From contig NZ_JAJEJP010000002.1 of NCBI RefSeq assembly GCF_021390495.1, positions 1,054,001-1,118,000 on the forward strand: 64,000 nucleotides of DNA, in the 5' to 3' direction. Under the pieces are notes generated by a model. The model saw only the letters and a list, made by a program, of their open reading frames with translations, had not been told where the DNA came from and did no database searches. This stretch comes from Paraburkholderia sp. ZP32-5 (GTDB lineage: Bacteria; Pseudomonadota; Gammaproteobacteria; Burkholderiales; Burkholderiaceae). Below are positions 18,777-28,303 of this stretch, piece after piece (within the stretch, counting starts at the first letter, position 1; each line of letters begins with the position of its first letter). Made by a program: the position numbers and the translations under genes.

Positions 18777-20458
18777 GAGCGTTCTCCTTGTGATGTGCCC
18801 GGCGCGCCGACCGCCGCACTGAGCGGCGCAATGGGCACCACGGTCAGCGTCAGGCCGTGGCGCGCGGTCACGCGCACGCGCTCGCCCGCCGCGGCCGGCG
18901 TCGTGCTCGCTACCCGCCAGCGCTCGCCGTGCACGCGCGCCCAGCCGGCCAGCAGGCCGCCCGCTGGGTTCTCCGGCAGCAAGCCGTCGTCCAGCACCAC
19001 GCCGACGCAGCCGATCAGCGCCTCCGAGCCGGTCACGACCGGCCGCCGCCGCGCGCGCAGCGCGAGCCGCGAGACGCCGAGCACGAACGCGACGCTGAAC
19101 ACGACCACCGCCGCGATCAGCGGCAGCGGAATGCCGTAGCCGGGCACGTCGGTGTCCATCAGCATCATTGCGCCGATCACGAACGCGACCACGCCGCCGA
19201 AGCCGAGCGAGCCGAAGGTCGGCAGGAACGCCTCGCCGATCAGGAACGCGATACCGAGAAAGATCAGCCCGAGGCCGACGTAGCTGACGGGCAGCATCTG
19301 CATCGCGAACAGGCCGAGCAGCAGACTGATCGCGCCGACCACGCCGGGCAGCACGAAACCGGGATTCGAGAACTCGAAGAACAGGCCGTACATGCCGAGC
19401 ATCAGCAGGATCAGCGCGACGCTCGGGTCGGTGATCACCGCGAGGAAGCGGCTGCGCCAGTCGGGCTCCAGCGTGATCAGCGGCGCGTGCGCGGTGTGCA
19501 GCGTGACGCTGCCGGCGGTCGTCGTGACCGTGCGGCCGTCGACCCGGCGCAGCAGATCGGGCACGTCGCGCGCGACCACGTCGACGACGTGCTGCGTCAG
19601 CGCTTCCTCGTCGGACAGGCTCACCGCCTCGCGGACTGCCCGCTCGGCCCAGTCGGCATTGCGCCCGCGCATCTGCGCGAGGCCGCGGATATAGGCGGCC
19701 GCGTCGTGAACCTGCTTGCGCATTTCGGTCGATTGGGTGTCGAGCGGCAGCGCGCTCGCGGCACCGGGAGTGGCAGCCGAAGACGCGGAGGTGTCGGAGC
19801 CGGAAGCGGTGGCCGTACCCGTACCCGACGCGGAACCGGCCGCGTTGCCGGGCAACGTGCGCATATCCGGCAGCCCCGGCGTTGCGCCGCTGTTGCCGCC
19901 ACCGCCGCCAGGCTGTTCGGGGCCGCCGATTCCCATCTGGATCGGCGTCGCGGCGCCGAGATTCGTACCCGGCGCCATCGCCGCGATATGGCTGGCGTAG
20001 ACGATGTAGGTGCCGGCGCTCGCGGCGCGCGCGCCGCTCGGTGCGATGAAGGTCGCGACCGGCACCGGCGAGCCGAGGATCGCCTTGATGATCTGCCGCA
20101 TCGACGTGTCGAGCCCGCCCGGCGTATCGAGTTGCAGCACCGCGAGCTGCGCGTGCTGATTCGCCGCGCGTTGCAAGCCCCTGACGATGAAATCGGCGCT
20201 GCCCGGCCCGATTGCGCCGTTCACCGGAATCACGACGACGCTGTTCGCGGTCGCGGCCGCGACACGGGCCGCGGCGTTGGCGATGGTCGCCGCGCTCGCC
20301 GCCCGCCACGGCGTGACCGATTCGCGCGCCGCGAAGCCAAATGCCAACAGCATGCCGAGCACGGCGATGCCGCGCATCAAAAGGCCCACGATGCCGCCGC
20401 GGATAAGCGGTCGGCGCGGACCGGACTGCCGGAGCGGAAGACGCGGAATCGTGTTCAT
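18773..20458 (-). CDS. NfeD family membrane-bound serine protease (ClpP/S49-like)
   Basis: A 561-residue long-form NfeD protein. A signal anchor leads to a ClpP-like periplasmic protease domain with a putative nucleophile Ser in [18 protein letters not shown] Gly/Ala/Ser-rich low-complexity insert of about 60 residues (bases near 19730-19920) follows, then four hydrophobic helices and a C-terminal OB-fold NfeD domain. Long NfeD proteins cleave the C-terminus of their stomatin partner in archaea; the slipin gene downstream is the expected partner. The insert is longer than usual for the family. Confidence 0.92.
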   Translation of the reverse strand: MNTIPRLPLRQSGPRRPLIRGGIVGLLMRGIAVLGMLLAFGFAARESVTPWRAASAATIANAAARVAAATANSVVVIPVNGAIGPGSADFIVRGLQRAANQHAQLAVLQLDTPGGLDTSMRQIIKAILGSPVPVATFIAPSGARAASAGTYIVYASHIAAMAPGTNLGAATPIQMGIGGPEQPGGGGGNSGATPGLPDMRTLPGNAAGSASGTGTATASGSDTSASSAATPGAASALPLDTQSTEMRKQVHDAAAYIRGLAQMRGRNADWAERAVREAVSLSDEEALTQHVVDVVARDVPDLLRRVDGRTVTTTAGSVTLHTAHAPLITLEPDWRSRFLAVITDPSVALILLMLGMYGLFFEFSNPGFVLPGVVGAISLLLGLFAMQMLPVSYVGLGLIFLGIAFLIGEAFLPTFGSLGFGGVVAFVIGAMMLMDTDVPGYGIPLPLIAAVVVFSVAFVLGVSRLALRARRRPVVTGSEALIGCVGVVLDDGLLPENPAGGLLAGWARVHGERWRVASTTPAAAGERVRVTARHGLTLTVVPIAPLSAAVGAPGTSQGERS

Positions 20459-20543
20459 CGCTGGCGGCCGCCGTGCCTGCCGGGTGAGGCCGGTAAGCGC
20501 GGGCCGACACCTCGATCAAGGCTGGCCGGTTGCCGCTTAAAGC

Positions 20544-21635
20544 TTAGTCCGATTCCGCGCGGCGCGTGAGATCGGGCGCGGTGGTCCGCACGCTTTGCGC
20601 GCTTCGCGCCGGCCGATAGTCGGCCGGACGCATGCCGGTCCATTTGTGGAATGCGCGGTGAAACGCGCTCGGCTCCGCGAAGCCGACCATGTTCGCGATA
20701 TCGGCGATCGTGCGGTTGGTGCGCTGCAGTTCGGCGATCGCGATATCGCGCCGCAGTGCGTCCTTGATCGACTGATAGGTATGGCCTTCCTGCTTCAGAT
20801 AGCGGCGCATCGTCGCTTCGGCGACATGCAGGCGCGCGGCCATCTGATCGGAGCCGGGCCAGTTCGACATCGGCAGCGCGCGCAGCGTCTTGCGTACGCG
20901 CGCGGCGAGCGAGCCCGGATTGCGGTATTTGATGATGAAGCTGCCGGGCGCGTCGCGCAGAAACGTGCGTGCCGAGCGCGCGGTTTGAATCACCGGCAGT
21001 TCGAGAAACGCGGGATCGAGATCGACGTACGACTCGGGCGCGTCGAAATGCATCTGTTCGCAGAACATCAGCCGGTATTCGTGCGCGTCGGGCGGCGCCG
21101 CGCAGCGAAAGCGCGCCTCGAACAACGGAATGCGCCGTCCGACCAGCCAGCACACGAGCCCGTAGATGAGGATGAAATACGTCGCGTACGCGAACATCTT
21201 CGGGGCCGGCGTGCCCGCGCGTTCGACGAATCTGACGCGCACGTGCGCCGTGCCGGTTCGCGTGTCGGCGGCCGCGGGCGTTTCGATCGTCGCGCCGAGA
21301 TCATCGAGCACGAGCCGCATGAAGCCGACCGCGCGCGTCAGTGCCTGCGCGCCGTTGCGCGCGCCGAGCGCCATTTGCGTCATCGCGATGAAGCTGCCGC
21401 TTTTCATCGGATGCGAGTCCTGGCCGAAGAATTCATCGTCGAGCGCGCGCGCGATGCCGGCCCACAGCGCGCCGTATTGTGTGGACGACACGCGGCTTTT
21501 CGGCGACGCGAGCAGCGGCGCGGCGATGCCGGCGGCTTCGGCGAGCGGCCGCGCATCGAGGCCGCGTGCCTTCGCGAGTGCGAGCGTTTCCTCGACCAGA
21601 CTGACGGAAATGGTGCCTTTGTCGTTTTTCATCAT
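20544..21635 (-). CDS. AraC-family transcriptional regulator, probable regulator of the valine-catabolic operon (MmsR-like)
   Basis: A 363-residue regulator with an arabinose-binding-domain-like N-terminal half (PF12625 type, about residues 25-210) and two C-terminal AraC helix-turn-helix motifs (MAARLHVAEATMRRYLKQEGHTYQ and IADIANMVGFAEPSAFHRAFHKWTG). It is transcribed away from the acyl-CoA dehydrogenase/mmsAB operon, the arrangement of MmsR-type regulators. Two tandem ATG codons (21635 and 21632) can start it. A repeat of a sequence also present near the operon promoter lies only 14 bases upstream of this start, suggesting autoregulation. Confidence 0.9.
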   Translation of the reverse strand: MMKNDKGTISVSLVEETLALAKARGLDARPLAEAAGIAAPLLASPKSRVSSTQYGALWAGIARALDDEFFGQDSHPMKSGSFIAMTQMALGARNGAQALTRAVGFMRLVLDDLGATIETPAAADTRTGTAHVRVRFVERAGTPAPKMFAYATYFILIYGLVCWLVGRRIPLFEARFRCAAPPDAHEYRLMFCEQMHFDAPESYVDLDPAFLELPVIQTARSARTFLRDAPGSFIIKYRNPGSLAARVRKTLRALPMSNWPGSDQMAARLHVAEATMRRYLKQEGHTYQSIKDALRRDIAIAELQRTNRTIADIANMVGFAEPSAFHRAFHKWTGMRPADYRPARSAQSVRTTAPDLTRRAESD

Positions 21636-21648
21636 GCAGTGGGTAATC

Positions 21649-21663
21649 TGGCAAAAGCGCTCA
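21649..21663 (+). promoter_or_regulatory. Candidate regulator site 1 in the AraC/mms divergent promoter
   Basis: TGGCAAAAGCGCTCA, matching 14 of 15 bases with TGGCAAATGCGCTCA at 21734 in the same orientation and 85 bases away (about eight helical turns). It lies immediately upstream of the araC-type start codon. The repetition in a divergent promoter supports an operator role; the binding protein is inferred. Confidence 0.5.
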
Positions 21664-21733
21664 GCAGCGTGCCACGGATAATCTACCGGAGGCCTGAAAT
21701 GACGATATGTCGCGCACGCAGATGTTAGCAGTA

Positions 21734-21762
21734 TGGCAAATGCGCTCACGAAGATTGAGCGC
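21734..21762 (+). promoter_or_regulatory. Candidate regulator site 2 with an inverted half-site
   Basis: The second copy of the 15-base motif (21734-21748) ends in GCGCTCA, and seven bases later TGAGCGC (21756-21762) completes a perfect inverted repeat. The site lies about 160 bases upstream of the acyl-CoA dehydrogenase start. Together with site 1 it could allow loop formation by the AraC-type regulator. Confidence 0.5.
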
Positions 21763-21922
21763 AGTGAGCATCGAGTGCGACGGGCCGCTTGCCTACACTT
21801 GCGCTCAGGCGGTCGGCAGTCGAGCGGCGCTGCGATCCAGCGCCGCTTTTCGCCTGGCCAACTCGTCCGGTCTCTTCGCCCAGGCTCTTTGCTCGATCGC
21901 CTGCTCACTACAGGACGCAGTC

Positions 21923-23056
21923 ATGGACAGCTTCTACACCGACGAACAACGGATGATCCGCGACGCCGCGCGCGACTTTGCCACCGAATGTCTCGCGCCG
22001 TATGCGTCGCAATGGGATCGCGATGCGCAGTTGCCCGCCGGCGTGGTCGCCCAACTGGGCGAGCTGGGTTTTCTCGGCATGATGGTGCCGTCCGAATGGG
22101 GCGGCTCGTACACCGACTACGTCGCCTATGCGCTCGCGCTGGAGGAAATCGCGGCCGGCTGCGCGGCCTGCGCGACGCTGATGAGCGTGCACAACTCGGT
22201 CGGCTGCGCGCCGATCCTGAACTTCGGCAGCGCCGCGCAGAAAGACCGCTATCTGCGCGAGCTGGCGAGCGGCCGCACGATCGGCGCGTTCTGCTTGACC
22301 GAGCCGCAGGCGGGCTCCGAGGCGAACAATCTGCGCACCCGCGCGGTACTGCGCGATGGCCAATGGATTCTGAACGGCAGCAAGCAATTCGTGACCAACG
22401 GCGCGCGCGCGGGCCTCGCGATCGTGTTCGCGGTTACTGATCCCGAGCGCGGCAAGCGCGGCCTGTCCGCGTTCATCGTACCGACCGGCACGCCGGGTTT
22501 CGACGTCGGCCGGCCGGAGCACAAGCTGGGCATCCGCGCGTCCGACACCTGTCCGATTTCGCTGGTCGACTGCGCGGTGCCCGAAGCCAATCTGCTCGGC
22601 GAGCCGGGCGAGGGGCTGCGCATCGCGCTGTCGAATCTGGAGGGCGGGCGTATCGGCATCGCCGCGCAGGCGGTCGGCATCGCGCGGGCTGCATTCGATG
22701 CGGCGCGCCGCTATGCGAGCGAGCGCGAGCAGTTCGGCAAGCCGCTGAAGGACCATCAGACGATCGCGAACATGCTGGCCGATATGGCGACGCGCCTGAA
22801 TGCCGCGCGCCTGCTCGTGCATCACGCGGCTCGGCTGCGTTCGGCCGGGCGGCCGTGTCTGTCGGAGGCATCGCAGGCGAAGCTGTTTGCGTCCGAACTG
22901 GCCGAGGAAATCTGTTCGAACGCAATCCAGATTCATGGCGGCTATGGTTATCTGGAGGACTACGCGGTGGAGCGCCACTATCGCGATGCACGCATTACGC
23001 AGATCTACGAAGGCACGAGCGAGGTGCAGCGGATGGTGATTGCGCGGCATGTTTGA
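21923..23056 (+). CDS. Acyl-CoA dehydrogenase, probable isobutyryl-CoA dehydrogenase
   Basis: A 377-residue flavoenzyme of the ACAD family in the usual three-domain order. Signature stretches are [18 protein letters not shown], the substrate loop, [19 protein letters not shown], and [14 protein letters not shown], whose Glu is the catalytic base position in short-chain ACADs. It is the first gene of the operon and precedes mmsA, mmsB and enoyl-CoA hydratases. Oxidation of isobutyryl-CoA to methacrylyl-CoA, feeding electrons to ETF, is the expected reaction; a 2-methylbutyryl-CoA specificity is the main alternative. Confidence 0.92.
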   Translation: MDSFYTDEQRMIRDAARDFATECLAPYASQWDRDAQLPAGVVAQLGELGFLGMMVPSEWGGSYTDYVAYALALEEIAAGCAACATLMSVHNSVGCAPILNFGSAAQKDRYLRELASGRTIGAFCLTEPQAGSEANNLRTRAVLRDGQWILNGSKQFVTNGARAGLAIVFAVTDPERGKRGLSAFIVPTGTPGFDVGRPEHKLGIRASDTCPISLVDCAVPEANLLGEPGEGLRIALSNLEGGRIGIAAQAVGIARAAFDAARRYASEREQFGKPLKDHQTIANMLADMATRLNAARLLVHHAARLRSAGRPCLSEASQAKLFASELAEEICSNAIQIHGGYGYLEDYAVERHYRDARITQIYEGTSEVQRMVIARHV

Positions 23057-23180
23057 AGCAGGCGTTTGAGCGCACAATAGCCGGGCCGTTGATGCTTCGC
23101 GCCGCGCGCTTCACAGGCAATTGAGAAAAACGAGCGCACAGCGCCGACCGCGAAAAAACGATATGGGACAGGAGACGACG

Positions 23181-24872
23181 ATGACTGCAGCGAAAGCCTT
23201 TCTCGAAGCGCGCGATCTGCTAGTGCGCCATCGGACCGACTATGACCGCGCCTATCGCGAGTTCGCGTGGCCGGCGCTCGATGAGTTCAACTGGGCGCTC
23301 GACTACTTCGATGCGATCGCGCGCGACAACCACAACCCGGCGCTGTGGATCGTCGACGACCCGGCGAGCGACGGTCTGCGGCTGTCCTACGCACAGATGT
23401 CCGAGCGCTCGTCGCGGATGGCGAACTTCCTGCGCGGCGCCGGTGTGGGCCGTGGCGACCGCGTGCTGCTGATGCTGCCGAACCGCGTCGAACTCTGGGA
23501 CGTGATGCTCGCCGCGATGAAGCTCGGCGCGATCGTGCTGCCCGCCACCACGCAACTGTCCGCCGACGACGTGCGCGATCGTGTGCAGATCGGCGGCGCG
23601 AAATTCGCGGTTGTCGATAGCGCGGAACTCGGCAAATTCGATACGCTCGACGTGCCGCTGACGCGCTTCTCGGCCGGCGCGCCGCGCGAAGGCTGGATCG
23701 ACCTCGCCGCCGCTTACGACGCATCGCCGCAATTCACGCCCGATGGCGTCACGCGCGCCACCGATCCGCTGCTGCTGTACTTCACCTCCGGCACGACATC
23801 GAAGCCGAAGCTCGTCGAGCACACGCATCAAAGCTATCCGGTCGGGCATCTGTCGACGATGTACTGGGTCGGCCTGCAGCCCGGCGATATCCACTGGAAC
23901 ATCAGTTCGCCGGGCTGGGCCAAGCACGCGTGGAGCTGCTTCTACGCGCCGTGGAACGCGCAGGCCTGCGTGTTCGTGTACAACTTCGCGCGCTTCGCGC
24001 CGAAAGATACGCTCGCCGCGCTGGTGCGTTTCAACGTGACCACGCTGTGCGCGCCGCCGACCGTGTGGCGCATGCTGGTGCAGGAGCATCTGAACGACTA
24101 TCCGGTCAAGCTGCGCGAGATCGTCGGCGCGGGCGAACCGCTGAATCCGGAGATCATCGAGCGGGTCAGGCAGGCATGGGGCATCACGATTCGCGACGGC
24201 TTCGGCCAGACCGAAACCACCTGCCAGATCGGCAATTCACCGGGCCAGCCGGTCGTGCCCGGCTCGATGGGGCGTCCGCTGCCGGGCTACAAGGTGGAGC
24301 TGATCGATGCCGACGATCAGCCGGTCAGCGAAGGCGAAATCGCGCTGCCGCTGGCCGAACGCTCGCTCGGTCTGATGACTGGCTATGCGAACAACCCGAA
24401 CGCGACCGCGCAGGCGATGCGCAACGGCTTCTATCGCACGTCGGATGTCGCGCTGCGCCGCGACGATGGCTACTACGTGTACGTCGGCCGCTCGGACGAC
24501 GTGTTCAAGTCGTCCGATTACCGGCTGAGTCCGTTCGAACTCGAAAGCGTGCTGATCGAACACGAGGCGATCGGCGAGGCGGCGGTCGTGCCGAGTCCCG
24601 ACGCGGTGCGGCTGTCGGTGCCGAAGGCGTTCGTCACCGTGCGGCAGGGCTACGAGGCCGGGCCCGAACTGGCGTGCGCGGTGTTCGCGTTCTCGCGCGA
24701 AAAACTCGCGCCGTACAAGCGGATTCGCCGCCTGCAATTCAGCGAATTGCCGAAGACGATCTCCGGCAAGATCCGCCGCGTCGAATTGCGGCGCCGTGAA
24801 CTGGAGCGCACGGCCGAGCCCGCGCGCCTGACCGATGAGTACTGGGAAGAGGATTTTCCTGAGCTGCGTTAA
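23181..24872 (+). CDS. AMP-binding acyl-CoA synthetase
   Basis: A 563-residue member of the ANL adenylating family, resembling medium-chain/short-branched acyl-CoA synthetases. The phosphate-binding loop LYFTSGTTSKPK, the GDGFGQTET motif (here RDGFGQTET) and the C-terminal lysine in LPKTISGKIRR are intact. ATG 23181 has AGGAGA six bases upstream; ATG 23163 would put that site inside the gene. In this operon it likely activates a branched short-chain acid such as isobutyrate to its CoA ester so that it can enter the valine pathway. Confidence 0.9.
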   Translation: MTAAKAFLEARDLLVRHRTDYDRAYREFAWPALDEFNWALDYFDAIARDNHNPALWIVDDPASDGLRLSYAQMSERSSRMANFLRGAGVGRGDRVLLMLPNRVELWDVMLAAMKLGAIVLPATTQLSADDVRDRVQIGGAKFAVVDSAELGKFDTLDVPLTRFSAGAPREGWIDLAAAYDASPQFTPDGVTRATDPLLLYFTSGTTSKPKLVEHTHQSYPVGHLSTMYWVGLQPGDIHWNISSPGWAKHAWSCFYAPWNAQACVFVYNFARFAPKDTLAALVRFNVTTLCAPPTVWRMLVQEHLNDYPVKLREIVGAGEPLNPEIIERVRQAWGITIRDGFGQTETTCQIGNSPGQPVVPGSMGRPLPGYKVELIDADDQPVSEGEIALPLAERSLGLMTGYANNPNATAQAMRNGFYRTSDVALRRDDGYYVYVGRSDDVFKSSDYRLSPFELESVLIEHEAIGEAAVVPSPDAVRLSVPKAFVTVRQGYEAGPELACAVFAFSREKLAPYKRIRRLQFSELPKTISGKIRRVELRRRELERTAEPARLTDEYWEEDFPELR

Positions 24873-25036
24873 GTGCGCGCAGCAAGCGCCTTCGTTTTAT
24901 TGCCACGCCCCGGTTTGAACGGATTGCGTTGAATTCGCGGCTTGAATTCGCGACCTAAATTCAACGCGGTGGGGCGTTGTCGTTCCTTTTTCATCACTGT
25001 CCGGCCGCCGCGCGGCCATCGCCCTGGAGTTTCAGC

Positions 25037-26566
25037 ATGAGCGCAATTGCTTCGAACGAGACCCGCCGCGACGTCACGAGCGTCCGGTTGCTGATCAACG
25101 GAGAGTTCGTCGAATCGAAGACGACCGAGTGGCGCGATATCGTGAACCCGGCTACCCAGGCCGTGCTCGCGCGCGTGCCGTTCGCGACCGCCGCCGAAGT
25201 CGACGAAGCGGTGCGCAGCGCGCAGGCCGCGTTCAAAACGTGGAAGGACACGCCGATCGGCGCGCGCATGCGCATCATGCTGAAGTACCAGGCGCTGATT
25301 CGCGAGCATATGCCGCGCATCGCGAAGACGCTGTCCGCCGAACAGGGCAAGACGATTCCGGACGCCGAGGGCGATATCTTCCGCGGTCTCGAAGTGGTCG
25401 AGCATGCGTGCTCGATCGGTACGTTGCAGCAGGGCGAATTCGCCGAGAACGTCGCCGGTGGCGTCGATACCTACACGCTGCGTCAGCCGCTCGGCGTGTG
25501 CGCCGGCATCACGCCGTTCAATTTCCCCGCGATGATCCCGCTGTGGATGTTCCCGATGGCGCTCGTCTGCGGCAACACGTTCGTGCTGAAGCCTTCGGAG
25601 CAGGATCCGCTATCGACGATGGAGCTGGTCGAACTCGCGCTCGAAGCCGGCGTGCCGAAGGGCGTGCTGAACGTCGTGCACGGCGGCAAGGAAGTCGTCG
25701 ACGCGCTCTGCACGCATGAACTGGTGAAGGCGATTTCGTTCGTCGGCTCGACGGCGGTCGGCACGCACGTGTATCGACTCGGCAGCGAACACGGCAAGCG
25801 CGTGCAATCGATGATGGGCGCGAAAAATCATGCGGTCGTGCTGCCCGACGCGAATCGCGAGCAGACGTTGAACGCACTGACCGGCGCGTCATTCGGCGCG
25901 GCCGGTCAGCGCTGCATGGCGACCTCGGTGGCGGTGCTGGTCGGCGCCGCGCGTGAATGGCTGCCCGATCTGGTCGCGAAGGCGAAGACGCTGAAAGTCA
26001 ACGCGGGCAACGAGCCGGGCACCGATGTCGGACCGGTCGTGTCGCGCGCGGCGAAGCAACGCATTCTGGGTTTGATCGACGCGGGCGTGAAGGAGGGCGC
26101 GACGCTTGCGCTCGATGGCCGCGGCGTGAATGTGCCCGGCTACGAGCAGGGCAACTTTATCGGCCCGACGGTGTTCGCGGATGTGACGACCGACATGGAA
26201 ATCTACCGCACCGAAATCTTCGGGCCGGTGCTGGTGGTGCTGAGCGTCGACACGCTCGACGACGCGATCGCGCTCGTGAACCGCAATCCGTTCGGCAACG
26301 GCGTTGGGCTGTTCACGCAAAGCGGCGCGGCGGCGCGCAGATTCCAGAGCGAGATCGATATCGGCCAGGTCGGCATCAACATTCCGATTCCGGTGCCGGT
26401 GCCGTTTTTCAGCTTCACCGGTTCGCGCGGATCGAAGCTCGGCGATCTCGGCCCGTACGGCAAGCAGGTCGTGCAGTTCTATACGCAGACCAAGACGGTC
26501 ACCGCGCGCTGGTTCGACGACGATACCGTGAACGACGGTGTCAACACGACGATCCGTTTGCGTTGA
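25037..26566 (+). CDS. mmsA: CoA-acylating methylmalonate-semialdehyde dehydrogenase
   Basis: Aldehyde dehydrogenase of 509 residues, the standard MmsA length. It converts methylmalonate semialdehyde, NAD and CoA to propionyl-CoA and CO2. Key features are GITPFNFPAMIPLW (residues about 157-170), the NAD-binding FVGSTAVG, and the catalytic Cys293 in GAAGQRCMATS. The fit to MmsA rather than other aldehyde dehydrogenases rests on the FNFPAMIPLWM and MMGAKNHAVV motifs and on mmsB next to it. It has its own spacing of 164 bases from the synthetase gene. Confidence 0.95.
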   Translation: MSAIASNETRRDVTSVRLLINGEFVESKTTEWRDIVNPATQAVLARVPFATAAEVDEAVRSAQAAFKTWKDTPIGARMRIMLKYQALIREHMPRIAKTLSAEQGKTIPDAEGDIFRGLEVVEHACSIGTLQQGEFAENVAGGVDTYTLRQPLGVCAGITPFNFPAMIPLWMFPMALVCGNTFVLKPSEQDPLSTMELVELALEAGVPKGVLNVVHGGKEVVDALCTHELVKAISFVGSTAVGTHVYRLGSEHGKRVQSMMGAKNHAVVLPDANREQTLNALTGASFGAAGQRCMATSVAVLVGAAREWLPDLVAKAKTLKVNAGNEPGTDVGPVVSRAAKQRILGLIDAGVKEGATLALDGRGVNVPGYEQGNFIGPTVFADVTTDMEIYRTEIFGPVLVVLSVDTLDDAIALVNRNPFGNGVGLFTQSGAAARRFQSEIDIGQVGINIPIPVPVPFFSFTGSRGSKLGDLGPYGKQVVQFYTQTKTVTARWFDDDTVNDGVNTTIRLR

Positions 26567-26594
26567 GCCCGACCGCCAAACCGGAGATTGCACG

Positions 26595-27509
26595 ATGAAA
26601 ATTGGCTTTATCGGACTCGGCAACATGGGCGCGCCGATGGCGCTGAACCTGCTGAAAGCGGGCCACGCGCTCAACGTGTTCGACCTGAGCGAGCAGGCAG
26701 TGCGCACGCTCGTCGACGCGGGCGCGCACGCCGCCGGCTCGCCGCAAGCGGCCGCCAGCGACGTCGAATGCGTGATCACGATGCTGCCCGCCGCGGCTCA
26801 CGTGCGCAGCGTGCTAACGGCCGACGACGGCATCCTCGCCGGCATTGCGAAGGGCGTGCCGATCATCGATTCAAGCACGATCCATCCGGCAAGCGTCAAA
26901 GCGTTTGCCGAACTCGCGGCGCGCCACGGCAACAGCTTCGTCGACGCGCCGGTATCCGGCGGCACCGGCGGCGCGGTCGCCGGCACGCTGACGTTCATGG
27001 TCGGCGGCAGCGCGAGCGCGTACGAGCAGGCGAAACAGGTGCTGGCGGCGATGGGCCGGAACATCGTGCATTGCGGCGATACCGGCACCGGCCAGGTCGC
27101 GAAGATCTGCAACAACCTGGTGCTCGGCATTTCGATGGCGGGCGTCGCGGAAGCGATGTCGCTCGGCGAAGCGCTCGGTATCGATACGAAGGTGCTCGGC
27201 GGCATCATCAATACGTCGACCGGGCGCTGCTGGAGTTCGGACACCTATAACCCGATGCCGGGCGTGATCGACACCGCGCCGTCGTCGCGCGGTTATACCG
27301 GCGGCTTCGGCACGGACCTGATGCTGAAAGACCTCGGCCTCGCCACCGATGCCGCGCGCGGCGTGCGTCAGCCGGTCTATCTCGGCGCGCTCGCGCAACA
27401 GCTGTATCAGACGATGAGCACGCACGGCGCGGGGCGGCTGGACTTCTCGGCGGTGATCAAGCTGTACCGCCAATCGGATCGCAGCGGTAATGAAGGAGGC
27501 AAACAATGA
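26595..27509 (+). CDS. mmsB: 3-hydroxyisobutyrate dehydrogenase
   Basis: A 304-residue NAD-dependent beta-hydroxyacid dehydrogenase. The Rossmann motif GFIGLGNMGAPMA opens the protein, the substrate loop DAPVSGGTGGA follows, and the catalytic lysine is in GQVAKICNN. It oxidises 3-hydroxyisobutyrate to methylmalonate semialdehyde, the substrate of the upstream MmsA. It starts 28 bases after mmsA and overlaps the next gene by ATGA. Confidence 0.95.
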   Translation: MKIGFIGLGNMGAPMALNLLKAGHALNVFDLSEQAVRTLVDAGAHAAGSPQAAASDVECVITMLPAAAHVRSVLTADDGILAGIAKGVPIIDSSTIHPASVKAFAELAARHGNSFVDAPVSGGTGGAVAGTLTFMVGGSASAYEQAKQVLAAMGRNIVHCGDTGTGQVAKICNNLVLGISMAGVAEAMSLGEALGIDTKVLGGIINTSTGRCWSSDTYNPMPGVIDTAPSSRGYTGGFGTDLMLKDLGLATDAARGVRQPVYLGALAQQLYQTMSTHGAGRLDFSAVIKLYRQSDRSGNEGGKQ

Positions 27510-28303
27510 TCGAACTCGACTACCTGCACGATGGCGCGGTTGCGCTGCTGACGCTGAAGCGGCCGCCCGCCAATGCGTTCACGCCGGATGGACTGTTGCA
27601 ACTGCAACAGACGATCGAGCGGCTGAATGCCGAAGCGCGGGTACGCGCGATCGTCGTGACCGGCGACGGCCCGAAGTTTTTCAGCGCGGGCGCGGATCTG
27701 AACGCGTTCGCGGATGGCAATCGCGAACTCGCGCGCGCCGCGGCGTCGCGCTTCGGTGCCGCGTTCGAAACGCTGCAGAACGCACGGCCCGTCGTGATCG
27801 CGGCGATCAACGGCTACGCGATGGGCGGCGGTCTCGAATGCGCGCTCGCGTGCGATATCCGCATCGCCGAGCAGCATGCGGTGATGGCGTTGCCCGAGAC
27901 CGCGGTCGGTCTGCTGCCGTGCGGCTGCGGCACGCAAACCTTGCCCTGGCTGGTCGGCGAAGGCTGGGCCAAGCGGATGATCCTGACCGGCGAACGCGTC
28001 GATGCGGCCACCGCGCTGCGCATCGGGCTGATCGAGGAAGTCGTGGAGCGTGGCGCGGCGCGCGAAGCCGCGTTGGCGATGGCGCAGCGCGTGACCGGCT
28101 CGAGTCCGCAGGCGGTGAGCTTCAGCAAGACGCTGATTCATCAGGCGCGCCAAGGCGTGCCGCGCTCTGCGGCGCTCGCGCTCGAACGCGAACGTTTTGT
28201 CGATCTGTTCGACGGCGCCGATCAGCGCGAGGGCGTCAATGCGTTCCTCGAAAAACGCGCGCCGCGCTGGCAGACGGAGGTCGGCGAGGAGAGGCATCGA
28301 TGA
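27506..28303 (+). CDS. Enoyl-CoA hydratase/isomerase family protein
   Basis: A 265-residue crotonase-fold enzyme. The oxyanion-hole segments (FFSAGADLNAF and NGYAMGGGLECALACDIRIAE) and LPETAVGLLPCGCGTQ, with a Glu at a catalytic position, are present. It is coupled to mmsB by an ATGA overlap and to the next gene in the same way. It likely hydrates methacrylyl-CoA to 3-hydroxyisobutyryl-CoA. Confidence 0.92.
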   Translation: MIELDYLHDGAVALLTLKRPPANAFTPDGLLQLQQTIERLNAEARVRAIVVTGDGPKFFSAGADLNAFADGNRELARAAASRFGAAFETLQNARPVVIAAINGYAMGGGLECALACDIRIAEQHAVMALPETAVGLLPCGCGTQTLPWLVGEGWAKRMILTGERVDAATALRIGLIEEVVERGAAREAALAMAQRVTGSSPQAVSFSKTLIHQARQGVPRSAALALERERFVDLFDGADQREGVNAFLEKRAPRWQTEVGEERHR

